64,000 bases of DNA, from contig NC_081334.1 in the NCBI RefSeq assembly GCF_022539665.2, forward strand, positions 2,666,001-2,730,000. Reading direction: 5' to 3'. Position numbers and translations under genes: made by a program. Source of the stretch: Daphnia carinata (lineage: Eukaryota; Arthropoda; Branchiopoda; Diplostraca; Daphniidae). Shown in pieces: positions 1-12,000 of the stretch; position 1 is the stretch's first letter, and each line of letters starts with the position of its first letter. The notes under the pieces were generated by a model. It worked only from the letters and a program-made list of their open reading frames with translations, made no database searches and was not told the origin of the DNA.

Positions 1-473
1 TGTGTGTGTGTGTGTTACTACAGCAAGGAGACGTCTCTCAGAGTTTAGCTGTCGTGACATAAACCGCAATAGCAAGCTCAAACGATGTCAACGTATACAC
101 CACAACCTCCAACCCCCCCCCCCCCCCTCACCATTTTTTTTTTTTTTTTGTTTTTTTTTTACTACTTACAAGCCCGAAATGTCTGGCTCAAATGACGGGC
201 CATCGACACAAACACGCCAAGCTCGTCCATCATTATATTCCGGAAGGGGCTTGTGTTGGTAATAATAACATCACACACACACACACACACACAGAGAGCT
301 CCTAGTGCAACTGTAATCATTGTCGTCATCACCCAATTTAGTTTGATGGTTTGACTTTGCTGCGTATAGAAATAAAAAATATCGATTGTTTTTTTGTTTG
401 TTTTTTTCGTTTAAACCAATGTCATTATCCCTCACGCAGCGCCACAGCGGCCAGTATCGGTACTATCACTCAC
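1..473. other. Sodium channel intron sequence at the left edge
   Basis: Intron following exon 10. It contains a (TG) run at the very start, a C-run near 113-127, poly-T tracts and a (CA) dinucleotide run at about 272-293. No coding segment seen. Confidence 0.7.
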
Positions 474-735
474 CGAGATTGTTGAGGCCGTAATGAGGTA
501 CGACGATGGCGCCGTTGTCCTCGGACATGGGCGTGACGGCCGCCGAGTCGTCGGCGTACGGCAGGTGCTCTTGAGCGTCAAGGTAGGTGGAGAGGACGAG
601 TGGTTTACGGTCGCCGCTACTGCTGTTGTTGTTGGCGCCGCCCACTCGCCGAGGCCCGTTTCGCCACGTAAACTGGTGACTACCCCTGGACGAGCGACGC
701 ATGGCGAACGGCGATCCAGGTAAACTGAGACTCGC
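474..735 (-). CDS. para: Sodium channel coding exon 10 (I-II linker)
   Basis: 262 bp encoding [30 protein letters not shown] and [20 protein letters not shown], ending [17 protein letters not shown]. Acceptor TTTGCAG, donor CTCG^GTGAGT. SLPGSPF and RRSSRGS look like kinase-regulated linker motifs, which is inference. The next exons lie left of position 1. Confidence 0.93.
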
Positions 736-3419
736 CTGCAAACCGGTAGAGCCTTTGTAATTTGCCTGTTCTCGTGTTCAGAAATTGAATCTTACTTTGC
801 GGACACGGCCGTTGATTTTCATTCGCGAGTCGCTGACGTTGCCGCCTCCCAACAGGGAATCGACGTCATCCGACTTGATGCTCATCTTTTCGCGGATGCT
901 GTAGTCACCGTCGGCTCCGCAACCGCCGTGACCGTTGCCACCAGCCGGACCGCCGGCCAAGGAGCTCCTACCGTCCGGCGGTGCTCCTTGGCCACCGACG
1001 AACATTTCGTAACTTTGACAAGAAAAGTCCGAAGGTGATTTGTTCATCCGGGCTTCGCGTTCTTCCTCCCGCGTCGCCGCCGCCGCTTCCGCTACCTGCA
1101 TCGCACACCGTACGCCACACAGTTTTTTTTTTGTTTTGTTTTAAATAAATCAATCAATTAAAGATGATGCGATTAAATACCCTGATGGCTTCCTCCTCCA
1201 AGAGAGCCGCTTCCTCCTCTTCCTCGGCCTTCTTCTGCAACTCATCGTACGACATGGCGACGATGGCCAAGATGAGATTGAGTAGATAGAATGAGCCGAG
1301 GAAGATGATGACGATGAAGAAGAGCATGTGCCACGGGCCGGCCGTCCTCAACACCAGCTGGTACAAGTTCTCCCAGTAGTCCTGCATCATCAGCCGGAAG
1401 GAGGAGAGCAGCGCCCAGCCGAAGCTGTCGAACGACGTGTAACCGTAGTTGGGGTTGTCGCCGTAACCCTGCAGGCACGTAAAGTTTTCCGGACACGGCC
1501 TGTTTCAAAAATTTAAATCATACATTTTTTTTTTATTTATTTATTTATTTTTATTTTTATTTTTTTTTTTTTTTTTTTTTGAGGACATTTAAAAGAAATA
1601 GGCTTACCCAGCGCCGGAGGAATTGCCGCAAAGAGGATAGTTGTCATTCTCGTCCTTATACCAATTGGCTGTAATAACAATGATAAAAAGAAAAAAGAAA
1701 AACAAGTAAAAAATAAGAGCCGACATTAGAGCCCCTCTCTAGCCAGTAATAGGATTACAGCAGACGATATAGCTTGAGATAGTAGAGTAACAATAGATTC
1801 TCTTTTTTTTTGTGTGTGTTTTCTCAAGGATTGCAAAGTCTCGCTTAATTGAGGCGAGGGCTTTTCGCCGTCTCGGATTTCAAACATTTTCAGATTGGGG
1901 GGTGGCAGTCTCGTAATCAGACAAAAAGAAATCGTATCCTTTTGCCACGCTGTAATTAGGCGGAAAGAGAAAAATGGACTCACAAGAATTTGAAACAAAG
2001 GCCTCGTAATTGACGTCGGTCAGATTGCCGAATGATCCATCGTCGGGGAAGGAGCGGATGCATTTCTGCGTCAATACGCCCATATAGATCTGCAAGCCTA
2101 GTAGGGCGAAGACGGACAGCGAGAAGAGCGTCAAAATGATGACGTCGCGCAGGTTCTTCACCGACTCGATCACAGCTCCGACGATAGTCTTCAAACCTAA
2201 TCACGTGATTTCACGTTTTAAACGATGTCACGGTACGCCAAAATAAATGAGAAAAAAAAAAAACATTTTTAAATACACGTCGGTTCCAGATGTTTTTTTT
2301 TAGATGTTTCATCTGCTTTTAAATCTTAAAAAAAAATAAAAATAAAAATAAAAATAAAAGAAATTGAATCTAACCTGGGATAATGGCGACGGTTTTGAGC
2401 GCTCGCAAGACTCGGAACGTCCGCAGTGCCGCCAGATTGCCCAGATCGATTCCCATCGTCACGTACCTATACGTCCATGTTTCACGTTTCCGTGTTTGTT
2501 TTGTTTGGTTCAGGTTTGGATTTGTAGTTTGTTTAAAGGGTAATGCGGCAGGGTTTTTTTTTTTTTTTAAGGTAAAAAGCAAAGTCACATTTGGGGACGA
2601 GTTCATTGGAGGAATCACGCAAACAGGGAAGAAACACACGCACATAGGAGGAGGAGGAAGAAAAGAAAAAAAAAAGAAACGAGAGAAACAAAAAAGAAAA
2701 GAGCTATTGTCTTGAACTCGCTCCCTCCCAATCGAATTATATTTAAATATATATATGTATAAAAATTAGCCACGAATTAACTGACTATTTTTTTTTTAGA
2801 TTAATTAATTTATTTATGAAGACAAATCATTAGCCTTACGAATAGAAAATGAACGTAGAAAGAATAAGAAATGTATATATATGCTATTCTTTTTTCAATC
2901 ATGTTCGATTGAAATTGATTGAAGAGGGCAATTGAATGAGGGATATGTAGGAGCAAGGGATCGGTGTCGTATGGTGGGGGGGGGTTGGGGCAGGTGAAGG
3001 GGGGGATTTCTACTCGATTTTCACGTTTGGCTTCTTTTTTCATTTTAAAGCGACTAAAAATAAAAAATCGTCTTTGTACAAATAGGGAAGAAAAAACAAA
3101 CGAACTAACCAACAATGAAACGCAACAAACGAAAATGTATACCCAACTAACGACATCTACGAGCGACTATTTTTTTTTTTCTTGTTCAAATGGATACTGT
3201 TTAGATAAAGAGACATGACACACACTTCCTTTTGGATCATCCGCGCCATAATCGAATAGAAAAACAAAATCATTTAAAAAAGAAATTGGCATCTTGAAAT
3301 GATCCAATCAGATTGTGCAATGAAGAAAACTACCATCAAAAATCGATGTACGCATATTAACTACAAATACAGACGATCGCATCTGAACGTGTCGACACCC
3401 TCAAAAATGAGCTCCGATT

Positions 3420-3455
<36 letters not shown>

Positions 3456-6400
3456 AATTCAATTTGTTTTGATCGAATTATTGTTTGGAGAGATGTGCCC
3501 TCACGTAGATAGATCGTCATCTAAACTAATTTCTGTCATTTATGGCGTGTGTGTACGTGTGTGTATGTGTGTGTGTAAAATTAAGAGCGTAAAAGATTTC
3601 TAAATAGACGGATAGACTTTGTTCTAAACAGATAAAAAAGAGCGACAGATGGTAATCGAAAAATCAAACAAAACGAGGAACAAAAGAAAAAGAAAAAGGG
3701 AAATCGAAAGAAAGAGAAGGAAAGAGAAAAAGGCTGTCGATGAGACGCTACTCACGCTAAGGCAATGACAATGAAGTCGAGCCAATTCCATGCATCTCTA
3801 AGATATGTGAAGGGTTTCAAGATAAAGCCGCGGGCCATTACTTTGACCGCGGACTCGAACGTGTAGATCGATGTGAAGATCACCCTGCGTTCAGAAAAAT
3901 ACAAAAGAAAATCCCAAGCCGAAAAGAAAACAAAAACGGGGGGGCACGGGTAATCAAAGACAAACTGGCCAACTGACGATATCCAACGAATATCAACAAG
4001 AAAGAATTTCAAAAAAAAAAAAAATTGTCAACTAAAAAGAAACCACCACAACGTAAACACGGAAATAAAATCATTGAAGAAATGAAAAGAAAAATAAAAT
4101 AAAATAAAATAAATTCATTAACGATACGAAATTGTTACGGGGACGATTGCTCTTGTTCTTGTACTTGGTGATGGCATCAACGAGGGATTGTGTGTGTAAA
4201 GCAAAAATTTAAAAAAAAAAAGGGGGGGGGGGAGGGAGGAGGACGTGGAAGATGTTTGTGAAAGTGGGGAAGAACACCAGACTAACATCCAACAAAACAA
4301 CTGGAAACATCAATTACATTTTGTTCGTTTTGTTCTCCGTGTGTTTCACAAGATCGAACAGCGACGTCCAATCAAAACTGCTTCGCTTTTCACAACGGAT
4401 GAACGGCGATTTTTTTTACCAACACAACAAAAATAAACAACATCGTCTTTTTTTGAACATTTCGAAAACGGTGCTAAACGTCTAACGTAACACACCCAAA
4501 TTGATTTAACCATCGATTACAACATTGTTAACAGGTAACGACGTCATGAGAAAAACAAATCAAAACTACTACCACAAATCAAAACTTGCCTTTCTCCTCG
4601 TTATCGAATTGAAAAGAAAAATATTAAATGGATCATTTCCAATTCACGATCCATAAAAGGCCTACTGCGAACCCGGACACACGCAGTAAATGAAAAAAAA
4701 AAAAATAAATAAATTGTTGATGACGTAACGCCGAAGAGCTTGTTGCATCTTGACCGATGTCTTTGAGCTCGTCTAATCATTGATGTATAGCCTCTATTAA
4801 CATTCTCACGGACCCCCTAACGCCCCAGCGTGGCTCTTGCGGCCCGCACGCACTTTCATGTACGTCCTCTCGCACAGTTCAAACGCTGTTTCATTTTGGC
4901 GCGATTGTTGGGTTAGCGTCGGTAGCGTCCAAAGAGACACAGTGCGTCTATAAATAGGACGCGCGTAACAAAGCGATTGTAATCTCGTTGATTATGCCGG
5001 TCTCGTTGCCGCGGGCAAATTTGCAAAGCGTCAACTTCCCCCCCCAAACCATGTACGAAAATAGCACCCCGAAATTGACACCAATGAAAAGCCTGGGCCC
5101 AAAACGCGAGAGTCCGCAACAACAAATATTCAAATGAAAAATAATAAATAAATAAATACTTTAAAAGGGGTAGAGAGAAACGGATACAAGTAAGTACCAA
5201 CAAACACAGACTAATCAAAAATAGTGAAGATATTACTGGTTTTCAAATGGATTTTGTTGTTTGTTTGTTTTGTTTTGTTTTTTGTTTTTCATTCCGGGGT
5301 TAGAAACGGGGCGTACGTATATACACGTCAATTATACACAGTTTCTACGACGACGACGATATTTGTTTTGTGTGTGAGGGGGGGGGAGGGGGCTACTTGG
5401 GACAAACTGCGCAATGCTTCCAACGATTGTTTTAAAGAACCACGTGAGATCAATAGGGTAATACGATGCATTCGTTTTTCTAAACGACCTAAGACGAAAC
5501 GGCAGTTCGAAATCCTAAGACGCATCATATATCCAATATGAAAGAAGTATACGAACATGAGGTACTCGAGTGTTGCGCAGCTTCACCACGTCCGTCAACT
5601 TCACGTTTAAAAAAAAAAAATGCCAATCAATGCAGATCCAATCGGTTCTAGCGCCTCTTTCGTTCAAATCGCTGGTAGACTATGTTGCCGATCTCTTTCG
5701 AATTCACGTGAAATTCAAATTTTTGGGGGCCATTTTATGACGAGCCTTAATGTTCCGAAATAGATGTTTAAAAAAAAAAAAAAAAGAAAAAGATTGAAAA
5801 ACAAAAGAAAAAAGAAAACTGATGATTCAGTTGGATACTGAAGGGATCGATGACGAAAGAGACCCAAAATAAATTAAATTTAAAAAAAGGACGGAACGCA
5901 AAATTGGAAAACAATGAAATGTGAAGTTTTTTTTTGTTTGTTTTTTGTGAACTTACTCGGTGGATTCGATGAAGGCGTTGGGCGGCATGATCATGAGGAT
6001 GCAATTGGTGAGGATGGTCAGAATGATGAAGAAGGAGAAGAGCGGATGGACCAGGACGTAGATGGCCACTCGCCGGATAGGATTGAACGGCGACAGGAGC
6101 CACATGGCGTCCGTTGCGCTGAACCGGTAAATGTCTTTGCCTTTGCTGATGACTACGAACGTCTGCAGCACAAACGCACCCCCCAGCACATAACAAAAGA
6201 AGACCACCACCACGAACGCCACAACACACACACACGCACACAGAGTGGAGGTACACGTGTGAGCACAGAAGTCGCCATCGAGATCACCCAAAAAGAAAAA
6301 CAAAACATTTGATTAGTTTCAATTAAAAAATAAAATTTAATCATTCAAGCAAAACAAAAGACGGTCAAAAATGGTTCTGTTCAAACCCCATTTTTCTAGA

Positions 6401-6635
6401 AATTGATTTTTCCCGAGTTTTCAAACAACTGGCTGATGCGACTCATCAAGAAGAAAAAAAAAAAAAAATATGCACAAAAGCGGGGATCATATAATGTCTA
6501 ATACGGTTGTTCTTACACACACACACTACGGTCATCGTAGACTATATACTTATATGTAGATGTAGCATCGGCTTCACGATGAAATCGCGTGCACAGCTGT
6601 TCCAGCTTTATATTCCCCGCATAATATTACGCTAA

Positions 6636-6672
<37 letters not shown>

Positions 6673-8995
6673 ATTTACATTACGTAGAGACGAAGGGCCA
6701 GTGTGTACATTCTCGTGCGCTGTTGTATGGATCGCACACGCGTGACAACACATTATACAACTCGCTGGATTTTCTCTAGACATTTTCAAGAGGAAATTAC
6801 ATTTCTTTTTAATTCAATGGGGTGTACGATTACGTCGGACCTTCGCAGAATGCTATTGGCCCCGTGTTTGAAAAAAAAAAAAAAAAAATTCGAGTTGGGA
6901 AAGGAAAAAAAAAAATAAATAAAAGGAAAGAATTGCGGCTCGTGCGATAATGTGCGATAAGCGTTAGCGGGATACGGGCTGTGGAGAGCTTTTGGACAGC
7001 CGACATCCATCATCCGGAGAAAGAGAAAGAGTCTCACTCATCCGCTGTTACTTTGCGTCCATTCTTTTCTCTTTCTTTATTTATTTTTTTTTTTTTTTAG
7101 CTCCAAAAATTATTATTTTTTTTTTTTCAAAGGAGTTGGGGGTGGGCTCATATTGATCCGTCCTTTCAACTCCAAACTCCATCAGCAAAGCGGCAACGAG
7201 AAGAAAGAGAGCGTGGCGAGGGCGGTAGCCACTAGGCAGCCGCCGGCAGCGGTTGCCGTCGTGTCTACCATCCAACTATGCGTCTATCGATGTGTGTACG
7301 TGTGTACGTGTGTGTGTGTGTGTGTGTGAGAGTGTGTATGGAACTTGTGGATGAGAAGAGCGAGTCGGAATGGCGGAAGAAGAGTCACTCCGCGTCTCTT
7401 TCTCTCTTACACACCTTCAACAGAGAACCGAGAGAAACGCAATCAATAATCAATTGCGTTGGACGCCTAAGTTTATCTTTCAACTTTACGAGAAATCACG
7501 CCCCTTTTTTTCAATCCCCCCAGGGTTGCCATTTTAATTATTTTCTTGTCCTTTTTTCCTCATCGTTGCTCTGCTGGTGAATCATTAAATGGAACGCATT
7601 AAACGGAAGATGTTTCCTTAAAAAAAAAAAAAAAAAAAAAAAAGCCCAAAATAATTTTTTTTTTTTTTTACAAAATATTTTAAAAAGAAACAATTTTAGT
7701 TTGCAAATGGCGGTTGTTATAAGACGAGGGGGATATCGCATTGAAAAAAAAAAAAAAAGCAACTTCATTTCGTTCCGGAATGGCGGATCTATTCAAGACG
7801 GCAATGCAAAAGGCGGAAACGAATGTGTGTGCCGACCCGAGAACGTTCGTTCGTGCTCCAGCTCTTTTTCTTTCCTCTCCCGAACACTCGAACGTTTCTA
7901 GTTACTCCGGCAACCGACTACATTTTTTTTTTTTTTTTTTTTAACACGCTTTACACACACACACAGACACACACTCTTGGTACTACTTTACTATTATATA
8001 CTATAGCTAGCCTTTCGTTTTCTTTCTCTCTCTAGCGCTACCCAGCCGCAATGTGATCAATACGACCGGGAGGGGGGAGCCTCTCAACAGTGTGTGTGCG
8101 AGTCAGTTCAATTCTCTATGTGTGTGTGTGTGTGTATACGTCAGCGGTACACACACACAGGGACCGCGCGGGCTCCGACATGCACTGCAGACATTCCAGT
8201 ACAGTTGCAATCGTTGCTATTGCGACCTTCCCGCCACCCAATCCACAACTAGCATTTCCTTTCGGACATTTACGGCTCTCTGCAAACAGCGGTTTTTACA
8301 CACACACACACACACAAGCTTTTTTCTTTTGTTCTTGATCGTTTATAATAATAAAACAAAAAAAAATCTAAAACAATTGAATCTAGTCAAAACGATGGAC
8401 GACCCTCTTTTCTTTGTCTATGCGGAGCCTGTCGTGAGAATATCTTTCTCCTCGGGGAATGTGTGTGTGTGTGTGTGTGTGTGTGTTAAAAAATAAAAAA
8501 AAAGGGGGGGGGGGAAGACCAGCAGTTGAGTTTTCTGTATTTACTACGCAAAGGAGTGGCGGAAGGGAAAAATCCCGATAATTCCCGCTGGAATAGCACA
8601 GCCTAATATAAGAACTACTCAATGCGCACTGATCCATCGAAAGTTGTCCCATTGTTTATATATGATCCCCCTCCCCCTCCCTTCCCACTGTTGAGACAGA
8701 AAAACTCACGATGGATCAAAAACAAAAGCTAAACAACAAAAAAAAAAAAAAAAGGCCGCATACGAACTGCGTGACTAAAGACTTCAATAACAAAACAAAA
8801 ATAAGACGTCAGCACGCTGGTATGCCTTATATAGTTTTCCGGCTTTTTGCCCTCTCTTTCCTATCTATTTATTGTCTTCGTTCGTGTATGTGTGTACGTC
8901 TCTGCTAAAACTCTCACACAGTTGGAGGGGGGGGGGGGAAGCTCTCCTATTCAACATTTTCAGAACTGCAAAACGTCTTGAGCTGCGAGAAAGAG

Positions 8996-9030
<35 letters not shown>

Positions 9031-12000
9031 AAAAAAAACTCTTCTTCACATTTGTTTTTGATTTTGTTTGCTTTTAGTTTGGTAAGGCCTTTTCTTTTTT
9101 GTTTCGCAGGGTCCAGAAGGAAAGAAAATGCAGTTGGGTATGAAAAAAAAAAAAAAAAAAAATGGAGGGATCCGCCCCACCGAGGGATTTCGGCTAGCTC
9201 ATATTGATCCGCACGGCTAGCCCTTCTCTCTCTCTCTCTGTGTCTCTTCTTTCCTTTCGCTTTTCTCCTTGTGTGCTGTTTTCATCACACATCATCCAGC
9301 TACCCGGGGTCAGATCAAATAGTGCGCACGATTCCACACACAGCAAATGGAGAGATAGAGAGGGAGCTGTCTTTTGAATAAAATTGTTAGACATACAAGA
9401 CGAGGAATACAATTCAACCAGCGACATCTAGAAGCAAACTATCCTCCAGTTATATAGCGAATGAAAACAACTGCTTTTTCGGGGGGGGGGGGGGACTATG
9501 GTTGCGCAATGGAGTCGATATCGCTGTATAGATTGTTGACAGCCAATTTACCATGTCATTTCCACGTTTGTTTGTTTTTTTTTTGTTGTGTTACGTATAA
9601 AAGCAGGGAATCCATAAAGATAAAACAGCCATTGAAATTGGGTTTTTATCTTTAGTCGATTTCTTTGTTTTGAAAATAATAGACCGGGAGATTTAAGGTA
9701 CGAATCGTTTGCGACTTACCCTTTGATTTTTGTAGTAAGGATCGATGTCTTCTATGGGGACGGCGGTCAGTTCTGGCGAATAGACGGCGTTCAATCGGAT
9801 TGGTAACGGCATGCCTTGCTCCAGCGTCGGATCAGCTCTCGGTCCTTCGTCCTCATCATCTTCATCGTAGCGCATCTATTCGATTGATCCACGGCGCGCA
9901 AAGACGATCCAGAACGAAGAGAACAAGAAAAATTCAAATTATTAACATCTTTGTACGGCATTGAACGCATCGTGTCAACTAGCAAGCAAAATCATACGAC
10001 ACTCTAAATAATAATAATAATAACAATAATAAAAAATAATAATAATACTAAACTACCGAAACAGAATCACACAAAAGATTTCTCTTTATTTTATTTATTT
10101 TTTTTTTTTTGCATTGCAACAACGTCCCTCATTCATCGGGATAGTGTCGAACGGCCCATCTCGTTTCTTTGTATCTTTGTGTGTGATTGAAGGAGAGAGT
10201 CAAAGAGAACAGATTCTATTGGCGCCGTTGGCTCTTTCTAGACGAAATTAATGATCCAACATGCACCAATGCCTCAAAATCTAAGAATTGTTATCACTCG
10301 ATGTATGCATTTAAAAAAAAAATAAAATAAAATAAAATAAATAAACTGAAGCAACGGGCCGACCGGCTCGCCTACTGTCCCGTGATGTGCGAATAAAACT
10401 GAAGGCCAGTGAAGAGTCAATGTGTCCAGCTCTTTAAGTGAAGGGGGGGGGGGGCGATAATGAGATGAGCGCGTTCGTGCGGGGACCAAAAAGAGCGAGC
10501 CATCAAATTCAAAATGAAGGATGGACGAGAAAATAAAAAGGCTTTTGTTCGCTAACGTGCCATAACTGGCAGATTATTAGCGTCAATTAATGATTTCACG
10601 CGTCAAACGAAATTTGCTCTTTGAGATTCGCACGACGCGCAGCCCCATCAAAAGATGAACACATTCACGTAGGGAAGAAAATGGTAATTATTAGAAAATG
10701 TCTACGTTCAAACAAACTTCTTTTTTGTTTAAGGAAAAAGAGTGAAGTGAGGATTTAAACAAACAAAAAACTACGAAATGGATTAAGAATGAATTAAAAA
10801 AAAATAAGTTGGGGAGTTGCGTTTGCAAATGGAATCAACTCCAAACCGCTTCCCGCAATGTAGGGAAAAATCGGGATGCTCGCTCTTGTACCTCTAATTG
10901 AAATTCCTACCAACCAAAAATGTTTTGAACGCGCGCTATTTCATTTAAAGTTATCTAACAACTTAATGGTACGACGTTGTTTATGCACGTTTTCTAATTT
11001 CGAGATGCATGTTGCACTAAACAAAAAAATAATAATAATAATCTCAAGTGTCACACACCCCCAGCTGCGTAACATACAGCGGGAATTAAAAAAAAAATAA
11101 TAATAAATAAATAAATGCAATCGTGATGACTTTCCAAGTTCTACTGGCCATTCAAAACAACCGATCCAAATCGTGTTTAAAAGGATTTGTATACAACTTG
11201 TTGAATGAAACGAATATAAAAAAAAAAAAAAAAAAAATGTTCTGTTTGATTCTTAGATCGGTTGGAAAGCGGCCAATCGAACGTGAACGATCCCACTGCG
11301 TCTGCGATGCATTCACGAGGGTGTTTAAAAATTAGTAAAATTCTCCGGTAATTAATTTCGTTAGAATAAATACGAGAAAGAAAAAGGGTAGAATAAGGGT
11401 GTGGCCAAAAAACACAAAAACAAAAAAAAAGTGGGGCAAAACAAATTAGATCAATTTTTAGCACGGCACGCGGGAAAATAATAATAAAACGAAAAGATTC
11501 TCGCAATCACGAAACGATGCAAAAGCAATTTCGAGTTCGGGATAATTAGCAAAGTGTGTAGATGCATTTCCAGCGGGCAAATCAGAGAAGAGAATCGAGT
11601 GAGTGGGAGTAAGACATGCAAAGCAACGTATCCACCCAGGGTTACCGAGACTTTCACGAAAGGGGAAGGAGAGGTGACTCCAGACAAGATTAGGGAAAAA
11701 GAAAATCATGTCGATTACGTCATTTAATCAATCTCGAAATAAATGCATCTAAAGGGGAAATCTTTAAAAAGTGGAAGCTCGTCAACCTGCAGATTGTGAA
11801 AACAAAAACGCCCCTTCACGTTGGCCTATTATAAACGTTCGCGTGGTACGAAAATGTGAATATGTCGTGCGTTCACATTTTGAAAAAAATAAATTCACGA
11901 AAGAAATCCCTAAAAAAAAACGGACAAGTTTTTAGCCGAAACGAGTTTTTGGAAGCGCTTTGGGACTATAACTGGAACGTCCACCGCTTTTCTACCTCAT

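Larger units (their letters stand above)
6163..9719. other. Sodium channel intron between exons 2 and 3, rich in simple repeats
   Basis: About 3.6 kb. It holds (CT) at 6641-6670, GT-rich runs near 7300-7328, (TG) at 8460-8486, a (GAAA) run at about 8997-9038, and G-runs at 8502-8514, 8926-8939 and 9481-9494. No exon-like segment recognised. Confidence 0.6.

Noticed and set aside
4948-5076. Possible duplicate of the sodium channel S2-S3 exon (minus strand, V-L-F... ARG pattern)
   Set aside because: Only scattered residues match, the S3 part ([11 protein letters not shown]) is missing and a stop codon follows. Probably chance.
5768-6256. 162-codon minus-strand frame overlapping sodium channel exon 3
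   Set aside because: It is an off-frame shadow; the exon is read in another frame that matches S1 of sodium channels exactly.
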